In this document: in pieces, positions 1 through 8,530 of the stretch
How the letters are laid out: each line of letters opens with the position of its first letter
Numbering within the stretch: position 1 is the first letter of the stretch
DNA from: Stygiobacter sp.
Lineage (GTDB): Bacteria > Pseudomonadota > Alphaproteobacteria > Rhodospirillales > Magnetospirillaceae
NCBI GenBank assembly: GCA_006218045.1
Contig: VBWB01000002.1
Span: forward strand, 94,254 to 158,253
Direction: 5' to 3'
DNA length: 64,000 nucleotides
The notes under the pieces: model-generated
Database searches by the model: none
The model's input: only the letters and a program-made list of their open reading frames with translations
Told to the model about the DNA's origin: nothing
Made by a program: the position numbers and the translations under genes

Positions 1-205
1 GGTCGAGCATGCGCTCTTCCGCCAGGAAGTGGGCGCGGGTGCGCAAGATCAGTCGGTCAAGGCTGTCGGCCAGGTGGGGCGGAGACGATTGGCTTTCGAC
101 CAGGGTGAGGAAATGGTTGCACATTTCCATCAGGTCGCGGTGATCGGCGTCCATGGCGGGAACCCCCAACTCGTACTCGCCGGTCCATTCCAGGAATAAG
201 GCCAT
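1..205 (-). CDS. Bacteriohemerythrin, N-terminal part (cut by window edge)
   Basis: The first 68 residues are visible; the C-terminus lies beyond base 1. Hemerythrins bind O2 at a di-iron centre in a four-helix bundle and serve in oxygen sensing, storage or delivery in motile microaerophiles. Seen here: the N-terminal W-x3-YELGVPAMDADH motif, with His22 as first iron ligand, then HFLAEE near residues 59-64, matching the second His and the bridging Glu. The other ligands would lie outside the window. The ATG at 205 is preceded by GGGAG at suitable spacing. The gene lies 48 bases after the glycosylase gene on the same strand and may be co-transcribed with it. Confidence 0.88.
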   Translation of the reverse strand, partial: MALFLEWTGEYELGVPAMDADHRDLMEMCNHFLTLVESQSSPPHLADSLDRLILRTRAHFLAEERMLD

Positions 206-253
206 GATCGCTCCCGAACCATTCAGATGGATGCCCACGTTAGGTCAAAATGC

Positions 254-895
254 TTAAGACTTGATGGAATCCAGCAAGGTCTCCAGCGCCCGATGGAACA
301 TGGCCTCGGTCAGCCGCCCGGTATTGGTGTTGTAACGGGAGCAATGATAGCTGTCGACCATGACCAGCCCCTCACTCAAACGGTGCAGGGCGCCGTGGGC
401 GAAGGGGTGCGCGCTTTTCTTCAGCCCCAAGGTGGTCAGCGCCACCTCGTGAGCGTTGCGACCGATGGCGAACAGGGCGCGGAGATGAGGCATGGCGGCC
501 AGTTCCTGGCCCAGGAATGGCAGGCAGGCCTTGAACTCCGCCGGCAAGGGCTTGTTCTCGGGCGGCACGCAGCGTACCGCATTGCAGATGCGGGCGCCGA
601 CCAGCTCAAATCCGTCCTCGGGATCGGCGCGGTACTCGCCCCAGGCCAGGCCGTATTTCAACAAGCTGGAATATAAAAGATCACCGGCATAATCGCCGGT
701 GAACGGGCGCCCGGTGCGGTTGGCCCCGCGCAGGCCTGGGGCTAGGCCAATGAACAGGATGCGAGCATCCAGACCGCCGAACGATGCCACCGGGGCATTA
801 TGCCAGTCGGGAAAAGCGGCCTGATTGGCCCGGCGGAAATCGACCAGACGCGGACAGCGGCGGCAATCGACCGCCGGACCGGTGAAGAGGGTCAC
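254..895 (-). CDS. Uracil-DNA glycosylase, family 5 (UdgB-like)
   Basis: Predicted to excise uracil and other deaminated bases from DNA, the first step of base excision repair. The 213-residue protein shows the family 5 pattern: an N-terminal Cys-rich stretch (CRRCPRL), the motif GLAPGLRGANRTGRPFTGD around residues 51-69, which lacks the usual catalytic Asp of family 1, and a C-terminal SYHCSRYNTNTGRLT motif where many relatives have HPSxxN. The cysteines CRRC, C108 and C123 fit the Fe-S cluster ligands of this family. Its ATG overlaps the stop of the NYN gene by four bases, so the two are probably translationally coupled. Confidence 0.85.
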   Translation of the reverse strand: MTLFTGPAVDCRRCPRLVDFRRANQAAFPDWHNAPVASFGGLDARILFIGLAPGLRGANRTGRPFTGDYAGDLLYSSLLKYGLAWGEYRADPEDGFELVGARICNAVRCVPPENKPLPAEFKACLPFLGQELAAMPHLRALFAIGRNAHEVALTTLGLKKSAHPFAHGALHRLSEGLVMVDSYHCSRYNTNTGRLTEAMFHRALETLLDSIKS

Positions 896-1458
896 TGGTC
901 GTCGCCGTAATGACGGTCGTCGCGGTGATGCCCACCACGACCGATGATGCTTTCCAGATCCAGCAATTCCAGGAAGCTGTCGGCTTGGCGGCGCAATTCG
1001 TCGGCGACCATGGGCGGCTGCGAACGCACGGTGGAGACCACGGTGACGCGTACGCCCTTGCGCTGGATCGCCTCGACCAACCGGCGGAAATCGCCATCGC
1101 CGGAAAACAGCACCACATGATCCAGATGCGGGGCCATCTCCATGACGTCGATGGCCAGTTCGATGTCCATATTGCCTTTGATCTTACGCCGTCCGGCGGC
1201 GTCGGTGAATTCCTTGGTCGGCTTGGTCACCATGGTGTAGCCGTTGTAATCCAGCCAATCCACCAACGGGCGGATGGGCGAGTATTCCTGATCCTCGACC
1301 AGGGCGGTATAGTAGAAGGCGCGGATCAGTCGGCCCTTGGTGGCGAAATGATCAAGCAGGCGTTTGTAATCGATATCGAAGCCCAAGGCCTTGGCCGCGG
1401 CGTAAAGGTTGGAGCCATCGATGAACAGGCCGACCCGTTCCGAATCATAGAAATGCAT
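892..1458 (-). CDS. NYN domain protein (LabA/DUF88 family), putative ribonuclease
   Basis: NYN proteins are PIN-like metal-dependent nucleases, probably acting on RNA. The acidic residues expected of the active site are present: FIDGSNLY near the N-terminus, KGNMDIELAIDVM mid-protein and LFSGDGDF about residue 120. The C-terminus ends in a His/Asp-rich tail (HHRDDRHYGDD). The start at 1458 (MHFYDSERVG) is preferred over an in-frame ATG at 1473 because it begins just before the conserved strand, though neither has a strong ribosome site. It is the first gene of the minus-strand group with the glycosylase and faces away from rpoZ. Its substrate is unknown. Confidence 0.8.
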   Translation of the reverse strand: MHFYDSERVGLFIDGSNLYAAAKALGFDIDYKRLLDHFATKGRLIRAFYYTALVEDQEYSPIRPLVDWLDYNGYTMVTKPTKEFTDAAGRRKIKGNMDIELAIDVMEMAPHLDHVVLFSGDGDFRRLVEAIQRKGVRVTVVSTVRSQPPMVADELRRQADSFLELLDLESIIGRGGHHRDDRHYGDDQ

Positions 1459-1562
1459 GGTGTATCCGATCATGGAAATGATTTTTGTGGCAATGCGGAC
1501 AAGGTAGGGGTTGCATGGTTTTGCCGCAAGAACAAAGCGGAAAGGGAGAGGTGGTTACGCTC

Positions 1563-1592
1563 TTGCTTTCAGGGCCAACGCCGCTATATAAA
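1563..1592 (+). promoter_or_regulatory. Candidate housekeeping promoter for rpoZ
   Basis: TTGCTT at 1563-1568 is followed after 17 bases by ATATAA (1586-1591), overlapping TATAAA. The element lies 46 bases before the rpoZ ATG in the divergent gap with the NYN gene. Sequence resemblance only. Confidence 0.5.
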
Positions 1593-1637
1593 CTACACTC
1601 TTTTGCGCATGCACATTGATGAAATGAAGGACGGTCC

Positions 1638-2024
1638 ATGGCCCGCGTAACGGTTGAAGATTGCGTCACCAAGATTCCCAACCGCTTTGAGCTGGTTTTG
1701 ATTGCGGCGCAGCGCGCCCGCGACATCTCGACCGGTGGCCGCATCACGGTTGAACGCGACAACGATAAGAACCCGGTGGTTGCCCTGCGCGAGATCGCCG
1801 AGGACACGGTTGAGCTGGACCATCTGCGCAACGCCCTGGTCACCGGCCTGCAAAAGCATGTCGAGGTCGATGAGCCCGAGGAAGACGAACTGGAAGCCTT
1901 CATGCCGGAAAACGACATGGGCTTCGAGAACATCGCTTCCGATGAAGACCTGGAAGATGGCGGCATGACCGTCACCGACGATCCCATGGACTTCGCCGGC
2001 GAACTGCCCGACGGCGACGAGTAA
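1638..2024 (+). CDS. rpoZ: DNA-directed RNA polymerase omega subunit
   Basis: Small subunit that aids assembly of the beta' subunit and forms part of a ppGpp site on RNA polymerase. The first 60 residues carry the family signature: [10 protein letters not shown], the [17 protein letters not shown] helix, and [11 protein letters not shown]. The protein is 128 residues, longer than the 91 of E. coli, owing to a very acidic C-terminal extension (about residues 78-128), as is common in alphaproteobacteria. The start follows GAAGGACGGTCC. Its position directly before the ppGpp synthetase gene is conserved widely and makes functional sense. Confidence 0.95.
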   Translation: MARVTVEDCVTKIPNRFELVLIAAQRARDISTGGRITVERDNDKNPVVALREIAEDTVELDHLRNALVTGLQKHVEVDEPEEDELEAFMPENDMGFENIASDEDLEDGGMTVTDDPMDFAGELPDGDE

Positions 2025-2116
2025 GGACCAGGAGTGGTGCTCATGGCGAGCAACCCGCGCCATGAGCTGCCGCACCTTGCCATCAAGGGTTGCCGCCGGC
2101 TGGAGGTGTCAACCCG

Positions 2117-4270
2117 ATGATGCGTCAATTCGAACTGGTCGAGCGGGTCAAGTCGTACGATCCCGCCGCTGACGAAGACGCCATCAATCGCGCCTATGTC
2201 TTCGCCATGAAGATGCACGGCTCGCAATTGCGGGCCTCGGGCGACCCTTATTTTTCCCATCCCATCGAAGTCGCCGGCATTCTGACCAAATACCGGTTGG
2301 ATTGCGCCTCGATCATCACCGCGCTGTTGCACGACACCATCGAGGATACCCCGGCGACGCAAGAAGACATCGACCGGATGTTCGGCGTCGAAATTGGGCG
2401 TCTGGTCGATGGGGTGACCAAGCTTTCGCGCATCGAAATGCAGTCGGACCACGCCAAGCAGGCGGAAAACCTGCGCAAGCTGGTCCTGGCCATGAGCGAG
2501 GACATCCGCGTCCTTCTGGTCAAGCTGGCCGACCGCGTGCATAACATGCGGACCCTGCATTTCATCAAGAATCCGGACAAGCGCCGCCGCATCGCGCTTG
2601 AGACCATGGAAATCTATGCGCCGCTGGCCGAACGCATCGGCATGCAGGAAATGAAGATGGAATTGGAGGATCTGGCCTTCACCGAATTGCACGGTGACGC
2701 GCGCGGATCCATCATCGCCCGCCTGAACTTCCTGCGTGAGCAAGGCGGCGACCTGATCGGTCGTATCCTGGAAGAACTGCGCAAGACGCTGGAGGAGGCC
2801 GGCGTCCAGGCCACGGTATCGGGCCGGGAAAAGACGCCTTATTCCATCTGGCTGAAGATGCAGCGCAAGAATGTCGGTTTCGAGCAATTGTCCGACATCA
2901 TGGCCTTCCGCGTCGCCGTCGGCAGCATCGAGGATTGCTATCGGGCGTTGGGTGTCATCCATTCCAAGTATCCGATGGTGCCCAACCGCTTCAAGGACTA
3001 CATCTCGACGCCCAAGCCCAATGGTTACCGGTCGCTGCACACCGGCGTCTTCGGGCCGGAACGGCATCGCATCGAGGTGCAGATTCGCACCCACGAGATG
3101 CATGAAGTGTCGGAACTGGGGGTCGCCGCCCACTGGAAATACAAACAAGGCGGTTCTCGCCAGACCGATGGCAGGCAATATCGCTGGCTCAGGGAATTGC
3201 TGGATATTCTGGAACACGCCTCTAATCCAGAGGAATTCCTGGAACATACCAAGCTCGAGATGTTCCAGGACCAGGTGTTCTGCTTCACTCCCAAGGGCGA
3301 TCTGATTTCTCTGCCGTCGGGGGCCACCCCGGTGGATTTCGCCTATGCCGTCCATTCGCAGGTGGGTGACACCTGTGTGGGGGCCAAGATCAACGGTCGG
3401 ATCATGCCGCTGCGGTCGCGCCTGCATAACGGCGATCAGGTGGAAATCATCACCTCGAAGGCGCAGACGCCCAACCCGACCTGGGAACGCTTCGTCGTTT
3501 CCGGCAAGGCCCGTGCCCGTATCCGCCGCTTCGTCCGCACCCAGCAGCGCGCTCAATACGTCGATCTGGGTCGCGCCATCCTGGTCCGCGCCTTCCGCCA
3601 GGAAGGCTATGATTTCACCGAGAAGGCGCTGGACGGTGTCTTGAAAATCTTCAAGGCCGCCAGCGTCGACGACCTGATCGCCGATGTGGGTGAGGGGGCG
3701 CTGACCGGCAAGGAAGTGGTGCTTCAGGTTTATCCGGAACTGAAGACCAGTCCGGCCCAGCATGCCGACAACGTGGTGCTGCTGGGGCGTGTCAACAAGA
3801 CTCAGGCCAAGCGCGATAAGGCCAACGCCGTGCCGATCAAGGGGTTGATCCCCGGCATGGCCATGCATTTCGCCGGCTGCTGCCATCCGTTGCCCGGTGA
3901 CCGCATCGTCGGCATCGTCAGCACCGGCAAGGGCGTCACCGTCCACACCATCGATTGCGAAAATCTCGAGCAATATGCCGAGACGCCGGAGCGCTGGCTG
4001 GATATTTCGTGGGACGAGACCGACGGCGCCGCCCATGTGGGGCGTGTCGATCTGGTGGTCGCCAACGAGCCCGGGGCGCTGTCGACGGTGACCACGGTGA
4101 TCGCCAAGAATGTGGGCAACATCACCAATCTGAAGATCACCAACCGCACCACCGAATTTTTCGAGATGCTCATCGACATCGAGGTGCGCGACGTCAAGCA
4201 TCTGACCAACGTCATCGCCGCCCTGCGGGCGACGCCGTCCATCTCGTCGGTGGAACGGGCTCGCAACTGA
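2117..4270 (+). CDS. spoT: Bifunctional (p)ppGpp synthetase/hydrolase, RelA/SpoT family
   Basis: Makes and degrades the stringent-response alarmone (p)ppGpp. Domain order in the 717-residue protein: HD hydrolase at about 20-200 with the LLHDTIEDT metal motif, nucleotidyltransferase at about 230-340 with [17 protein letters not shown] near 385-445, a zinc-finger-like segment with [12 protein letters not shown] near 590, and a C-terminal ACT domain from about 645. The RFKD variant in the synthetase domain is typical of bifunctional enzymes. The ATG at 2117 follows GGAGGT by nine bases and beats an upstream in-frame start at 2090. It is the only synthetase of this family in the window. Confidence 0.95.
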   Translation: MMRQFELVERVKSYDPAADEDAINRAYVFAMKMHGSQLRASGDPYFSHPIEVAGILTKYRLDCASIITALLHDTIEDTPATQEDIDRMFGVEIGRLVDGVTKLSRIEMQSDHAKQAENLRKLVLAMSEDIRVLLVKLADRVHNMRTLHFIKNPDKRRRIALETMEIYAPLAERIGMQEMKMELEDLAFTELHGDARGSIIARLNFLREQGGDLIGRILEELRKTLEEAGVQATVSGREKTPYSIWLKMQRKNVGFEQLSDIMAFRVAVGSIEDCYRALGVIHSKYPMVPNRFKDYISTPKPNGYRSLHTGVFGPERHRIEVQIRTHEMHEVSELGVAAHWKYKQGGSRQTDGRQYRWLRELLDILEHASNPEEFLEHTKLEMFQDQVFCFTPKGDLISLPSGATPVDFAYAVHSQVGDTCVGAKINGRIMPLRSRLHNGDQVEIITSKAQTPNPTWERFVVSGKARARIRRFVRTQQRAQYVDLGRAILVRAFRQEGYDFTEKALDGVLKIFKAASVDDLIADVGEGALTGKEVVLQVYPELKTSPAQHADNVVLLGRVNKTQAKRDKANAVPIKGLIPGMAMHFAGCCHPLPGDRIVGIVSTGKGVTVHTIDCENLEQYAETPERWLDISWDETDGAAHVGRVDLVVANEPGALSTVTTVIAKNVGNITNLKITNRTTEFFEMLIDIEVRDVKHLTNVIAALRATPSISSVERARN

Positions 4271-4290
4271 CCCGATCACAGGAAAAACTC

Positions 4291-5031
4291 ATGCCTGCCC
4301 TGCGCCTTGGCATCAATATCGACCACGTGGCCACCATCCGCAATGCCCGCGGCGGCCAGCACCCGGACCCGGTGCGCGCCGCGCACATGGCCGCCGCCGC
4401 CGGTGCCGACGGCATCACCGCCCATCTGCGCGAGGATCGCCGCCATATTGCCGACCGCGATATCGAGCGGTTGGCCAACGAAATCAACTTGCCGCTCAAT
4501 TTCGAGATGGCGGCGACCGAGGAGATGGTGGCCATTGCGCTCAGGCATCGCCCCCATGCCGCCTGCATCGTCCCCGAACGGCGCGAGGAACGCACCACCG
4601 AGGGCGGTCTTGATGTGGCCGGGGCCAGGGAGCGCCTGCGCCCCATGGTGGAACGCCTGACCCAGGCGGGGATTCGCGTCTCCATGTTCATCGAGGCCGA
4701 TCCCCGGCAATTGGATGCGTCGCGGGACATCGGCGCCCCGGTGGTCGAACTGCATACCGGCGCCTATTGCGAACATAGCGGCGCCGACCGCGACAAGGAA
4801 TTGGCCCGTATCGTCGCCGCTGCCGCTCACGCCCAGGCCATCGGCCTCGAGTGCCATGCCGGTCATGGCTTGTCCTATGACACGGTCAAGCCCATCGCCG
4901 GCATCGGCTCCATCGCCGAGCTGAATATCGGCCATTTCCTGGTCGGCGAGGCCATTTTCATCGGCTTCGAGGCCTCGATCCGCCACATGCGCCATTTGAT
5001 GGACGAGGCGCGCCGAGGCGGCATGGCTTGA
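4291..5031 (+). CDS. pdxJ: Pyridoxine 5'-phosphate synthase
   Basis: Condenses 1-deoxy-D-xylulose 5-phosphate with 3-amino-2-oxopropyl phosphate to give pyridoxine 5'-phosphate, the last ring-forming step of de novo vitamin B6 synthesis. The 246-residue protein shows [17 protein letters not shown] at the N-terminus, HLREDRRHI near residue 45, FEMAATEEM at about 71 and GHGLSYDTV near 190, all conserved in the TIM barrel. It begins 20 bases after the relA/spoT stop, behind AGGAAAA. In many proteobacteria acpS follows pdxJ; here a terminator-like hairpin and then lepB follow. Confidence 0.95.
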   Translation: MPALRLGINIDHVATIRNARGGQHPDPVRAAHMAAAAGADGITAHLREDRRHIADRDIERLANEINLPLNFEMAATEEMVAIALRHRPHAACIVPERREERTTEGGLDVAGARERLRPMVERLTQAGIRVSMFIEADPRQLDASRDIGAPVVELHTGAYCEHSGADRDKELARIVAAAAHAQAIGLECHAGHGLSYDTVKPIAGIGSIAELNIGHFLVGEAIFIGFEASIRHMRHLMDEARRGGMA

Positions 5032-5085
5032 GCACCGGGATCGAACTTGACAGCCGGCCCTTGGGCTGGTTTTCTCGCGCCATAT

Positions 5086-5106
5086 AGCGGCAACGCCGCT
5101 TTTTTT
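5086..5106 (+). terminator. Rho-independent terminator after pdxJ
   Basis: AGCGGC-AAC-GCCGCT forms a 6-bp GC-rich stem with a three-base loop (5086-5100), followed by six T. It lies 55 bases after the pdxJ stop and 39 bases before lepB, so lepB may have its own promoter or depend on partial readthrough. Confidence 0.7.
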
Positions 5107-5144
5107 GTTTCATATGAAATTCAACACATTAGGCGATAGCATTC

Positions 5145-5942
5145 ATGTCGAAAGCGAAAAGCGGCGGAACCTGGGAAACCATCAAGACGGTCGTGGTCGC
5201 CATGCTGATCGCCGCCTTTGTCCGCACCGTTGCCTTCGAGCCGTTCAATATTCCCTCCGGGTCGATGATTCCGACCCTGTTGATCGGCGATTATTTGTTT
5301 GTCTCCAAATATGCCTACGGCTTCTCGCGCCATTCCATGCCGTTCAGCATGGGGCCCGAGGGTGGGCGGGTGCTGGAGCGCATCCCCGAACGCGGCGACG
5401 TGGTGGTGTTCAAGGTTTTCGTCTCCAAGCGTGACGGCCTGGGCCGCCCGGTGTTGGATGCCCAGGGGCGTCCGCTCAAGGACATGGTCGATTACATCAA
5501 GCGGGTCATCGGCCTGCCTGGCGACCGCATCCAGGTGGTGGGCGGCATCCTGCACATCAATGGTCAGGCGGTGAAGCGCGACCGCATCGAGGATTTCGTC
5601 GAGCTGACCCGTGAAGGCAACATCATGCGGGCGCCGCAATACGTGGAGACCCTGCCCGAAGGCCGCACCCATCGCATCATCGAATTCCAGGGCGATAACG
5701 GCTTGGCCGATAATACGCCGGAATACATCGTACCCGCCGGCCATTACTTCATGATGGGCGACAATCGCGACAATTCCGCCGATTCCCGCTTCCTCGACGA
5801 AGTGGGCTATGTCCCGGCCAATCGTCTGGTCGGTCGGGCCGAGGTGATCTTCTTCTCCGGCGACGGTTCCGCTGCCCTGTGGGAAGTGTGGAAGTGGCCG
5901 TGGGCCATCCGGTTCTCACGGCTGCTCGATGGCATCGAATAG
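5145..5942 (+). CDS. lepB: Signal peptidase I
   Basis: Inner-membrane serine protease that removes signal peptides from exported proteins. The 265-residue sequence has one N-terminal membrane segment (about residues 11-28), then box B IPSGSMIPTLLIGD with catalytic Ser40, box D YIKRVIGLPGD with the general-base Lys119, and box E GDNRDNSADSR near residue 205. Length fits the usual alphaproteobacterial form with a single membrane anchor. It is followed after three bases by rnc, the classic lepB-rnc-era arrangement. Confidence 0.95.
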   Translation: MSKAKSGGTWETIKTVVVAMLIAAFVRTVAFEPFNIPSGSMIPTLLIGDYLFVSKYAYGFSRHSMPFSMGPEGGRVLERIPERGDVVVFKVFVSKRDGLGRPVLDAQGRPLKDMVDYIKRVIGLPGDRIQVVGGILHINGQAVKRDRIEDFVELTREGNIMRAPQYVETLPEGRTHRIIEFQGDNGLADNTPEYIVPAGHYFMMGDNRDNSADSRFLDEVGYVPANRLVGRAEVIFFSGDGSAALWEVWKWPWAIRFSRLLDGIE

Positions 5943-5945
5943 ACC

Positions 5946-6635
5946 ATGGATGGCGGACCGATCCACGATCTGTGCCAGCGGCTTGGACATGAATTCGCCC
6001 AATCGCAATTGCTGACCCAAGCTTTGACCCACCCCTCGGTGGCGCAAGGCCGTGCGCCCCGGCGCAACACCCCCTATGAACGTCTGGAATTCCTGGGCGA
6101 CCGCGTGCTCGGGTTGGTGGTCGCCGACATGCTGTTTCATCGCTTCCCGACCGAGGCGGAAGGGGCCTTGGCGCGGCGTCACGCCGCCCTGGTCCGACGG
6201 GAAAGCTTGGCCGTGGTCGCCGGTCAGATCGGCCTGCCGCAATGTCTGACCCTGTCCAAGGGCGAGGAGGATGCCGGCGGGCGCGGCAATCCGGCCTTGC
6301 TGGCCGATGCCTGCGAAGCGGTGATCGGCGCTCTTTATGCCGATGCCGGTTTCGAGGTGGCGGCGCATTTCGTCCGTTCCGCCTGGACGGCGTTGATGGA
6401 TGCGGCGGCCCAGCCGCCCAAGGATGCCAAGACCGCGTTGCAGGAATGGGCGCAGGGCTTGGGCAAACCGTTGCCTGTCTATGCCGTGGCTGGACAGGAT
6501 GGGCCACCCCATGATCCCACTTTTGTGGTATCGGTGACCGTTGAAGGCGTCGATCCGGTCCAGGGGACCGGGGCGTCCAAGCGGGTGGCGGAACAGGCCG
6601 CCGCCGCCTTGCTGTTGGAGAAGGTAAAAATATGA
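5946..6635 (+). CDS. rnc: Ribonuclease III
   Basis: Cleaves double-stranded RNA, processing rRNA precursors and regulating mRNAs. Visible: the RNase III signature YERLEFLGDRVLGLVVADML around residues 38-57, the second acidic cluster ADACEAVIGALYAD near 118-131, and a C-terminal double-stranded RNA binding domain from about 155 (DAKTALQEWAQ through GASKRVAEQAAAALLL). The 229-residue length is normal. The stop overlaps the era start by four bases. Confidence 0.95.
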   Translation: MDGGPIHDLCQRLGHEFAQSQLLTQALTHPSVAQGRAPRRNTPYERLEFLGDRVLGLVVADMLFHRFPTEAEGALARRHAALVRRESLAVVAGQIGLPQCLTLSKGEEDAGGRGNPALLADACEAVIGALYADAGFEVAAHFVRSAWTALMDAAAQPPKDAKTALQEWAQGLGKPLPVYAVAGQDGPPHDPTFVVSVTVEGVDPVQGTGASKRVAEQAAAALLLEKVKI

Positions 6636-7543
6636 CCGAGGTGCCTGAACACGAGAAACGCTGCGGCTACGTGGCCATCGTCGGCGCCCCCAATGCCGGC
6701 AAGTCGACCCTGACCAACGGATTGGTCGGCACCAAGGTTTCCATCGTCTCGCCCAAGGTGCAGACCACCCGGTTCCGGGTGTTGGGCATTCTGATGACCG
6801 GCCCGGCCCAGGTTATCCTGGTCGACACGCCCGGCATCTTCCAGCCCAAGCGCCGGCTCGACCGCGCCATGGTCGCCGCCGCTTGGCATGGCGCCAGTGA
6901 CGCCGAGATCATCTGCCTGATGGTCGACGCCCATCGTGGTCTGGACGATGATACCCGTGCCATTATCGACAAGCTGAAAGGTGCCAAGCGCGAGGCCATC
7001 CTGGTGCTCAACAAGGTCGATATGGTCAAAAAGGAAAAGCTGCTCAAGCTGACCGGCCAGTTGCACGAAGAAGGCATCTTCACCGACGTCTTCATGGTCT
7101 CGGCCTTGAAGGGCGACGGGTTGGCCGATCTGTCCAAGGTTCTGTCCGACCGCGTACCCTTGGGGCCGTGGATGTTCCCCGAGGACGAGGTCTCCGACCT
7201 GCCGCAACGCATGCTGGCGGCCGAGATCACCCGCGAAAAGGCCTTCATCCAACTGCACGAGGAACTGCCCTATGCCCTGACCGTGGAAACGGAAAAATGG
7301 GAAGAGCGCGAGGACGGTTCCGCCCGCATCGATCAGGTCATCTATGTGCAGCGCGATGGGCAAAAGGCCATCGTCGTCGGCAAGGGTGGTCATCAGATCA
7401 AGACCATCGGCGCCGCCGCCCGAACTGAATTGGAAGCCCTGCTGGAACGCCGGGTGCACCTGTTCCTGCATGTGAAAGTGCGCGAGGACTGGCAGGAAAA
7501 GCGCGGCCATTACAACGAAATGGGCCTGGATTTCGACGCCTGA
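6632..7543 (+). CDS. era: GTPase Era
   Basis: Essential GTPase that binds the 3' end of 16S rRNA and assists 30S assembly. G motifs are clear: G1 GAPNAGKST near residue 17, G3 DTPGIFQP near 64-71, G4 NKVDMVKK near 127, followed by a C-terminal KH domain from about 200 with GKGGHQIKTIG. The 303-residue length is typical. The gene overlaps rnc by ATGA, pointing to translational coupling. Confidence 0.96.
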   Translation: MTEVPEHEKRCGYVAIVGAPNAGKSTLTNGLVGTKVSIVSPKVQTTRFRVLGILMTGPAQVILVDTPGIFQPKRRLDRAMVAAAWHGASDAEIICLMVDAHRGLDDDTRAIIDKLKGAKREAILVLNKVDMVKKEKLLKLTGQLHEEGIFTDVFMVSALKGDGLADLSKVLSDRVPLGPWMFPEDEVSDLPQRMLAAEITREKAFIQLHEELPYALTVETEKWEEREDGSARIDQVIYVQRDGQKAIVVGKGGHQIKTIGAAARTELEALLERRVHLFLHVKVREDWQEKRGHYNEMGLDFDA

Positions 7544-7568
7544 TCCAGCGCCGCCGGAGATTCCCCCC

Positions 7569-7778
7569 ATGAGCCTGCGTGCCATCGGAATCGGACTGAT
7601 CTGGTTGGGCACTTTGGCCCTGGTGGCGGTATTGCAACAGCGCATCCGGTCCGGCGCCTGGAGCCAGGAATCCCTGGACAATCCGCCGCCGGTGGAACGT
7701 TGGGCCGTGCCGGTCACCGCCATCGGCATGATCCTGGCAGCGGCGGGGGCGGGCTTGGTCATGTGGAGCTTCGTCTGA
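7569..7778 (+). CDS. Small two-helix membrane protein of unknown function
   Basis: A 69-residue protein with two predicted membrane helices (about residues 5-22 and 47-68) separated by a short polar loop rich in Pro and charged residues (QQRIRSGAWSQESLDNPPP). It sits between era and recO with a GGAGATTCCCCCC leader, and its stop shares a base with the recO start, so it belongs to the same operon. I do not recognise a family; the tight packing supports that it is real. Confidence 0.7.
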   Translation: MSLRAIGIGLIWLGTLALVAVLQQRIRSGAWSQESLDNPPPVERWAVPVTAIGMILAAAGAGLVMWSFV

Positions 7779-8530
7779 TGGAATGGACCGATGACGGCAT
7801 CGTTCTGGCGGTTCGTCGCCTGGGCGAGGCCGGCATCGTCGCCTCGCTCTTCACCCGCGACCATGGTCGCCATCCCGGCATGGTTCCCGGCGGCGCCGGC
7901 AGGGCCAATCGCGCCGCCCTGCAACCGGGCAATCTGGTCCAGGCGTCGTGGCGGGCGCGGCTGCCCGAGCAATTGGGCACCTATCGGCTGGAACTGGCCG
8001 AGGCTCATTCGGCCAGGGCGCTGGATGATGCTGTGCGTCTGGCCGCCCTGACGTCAGCCTGTGCCTTGTGCGAGGCCTTGCTGCCCGAACGCCAGCCCCA
8101 TGCGCCATTGTTCGATGCCCTATCGGCTCTGTTGGCCAGCCTGACGGCGGTATCCTGGCCCAGCGTCTATGTGCATTGGGAACTGGCCTTGCTGCGGGGA
8201 TTGGGTTATGGGCTGGATCTTTCGGCCTGCGCCGCCACCGGCGCCACCACCGATCTGGTTTATGTCAGCCCAAAATCGGCCCGCGCCGTCAGTGCCGGGG
8301 CCGGGCGGCTCCATGCCCATAAACTGCTGCCTTTGCCGGCCTTCCTGTTGGAAAAAAGCGAAGGCGATGCCGCAGACATCGCCGCCGGTCTGGCCCTGAC
8401 CGGCTATTTTATCGAGCGCCATTTGTTGCCGCAGCGGCACATCCCCATGCCAGCGGCACGTTCGCGACTGGTTGACCGTTTGCGGCCATCGTCTACTATA
8501 TCTGGACCAGAGAGCGAAGGAACCTCATGA
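7778..8530 (+). CDS. recO: DNA repair protein RecO
   Basis: RecO helps load RecA on SSB-coated single strands in the RecFOR pathway. The 250-residue protein starts with the family's OB-fold strand pattern ([17 protein letters not shown]) and a GR-rich turn, and has the C-terminal segment [10 protein letters not shown] followed by [12 protein letters not shown] typical of alphaproteobacterial RecO, where the zinc-binding cysteines of other groups are lost. Its ATG at 7778 overlaps the previous stop by one base; its own stop overlaps parC by four. Confidence 0.9.
   Translation: MEWTDDGIVLAVRRLGEAGIVASLFTRDHGRHPGMVPGGAGRANRAALQPGNLVQASWRARLPEQLGTYRLELAEAHSARALDDAVRLAALTSACALCEALLPERQPHAPLFDALSALLASLTAVSWPSVYVHWELALLRGLGYGLDLSACAATGATTDLVYVSPKSARAVSAGAGRLHAHKLLPLPAFLLEKSEGDAADIAAGLALTGYFIERHLLPQRHIPMPAARSRLVDRLRPSSTISGPESEGTS

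Noticed and set aside
1445..4279. 944-residue minus-strand open frame across rpoZ and relA/spoT
   Set aside because: A long antisense frame caused by GC-rich codons; the plus-strand genes are unmistakable and the antisense product has no family features.
5047..5052. TTGACA as a -35 box for lepB
   Set aside because: No -10-like hexamer lies 16-19 bases downstream; the following sequence is the terminator region.
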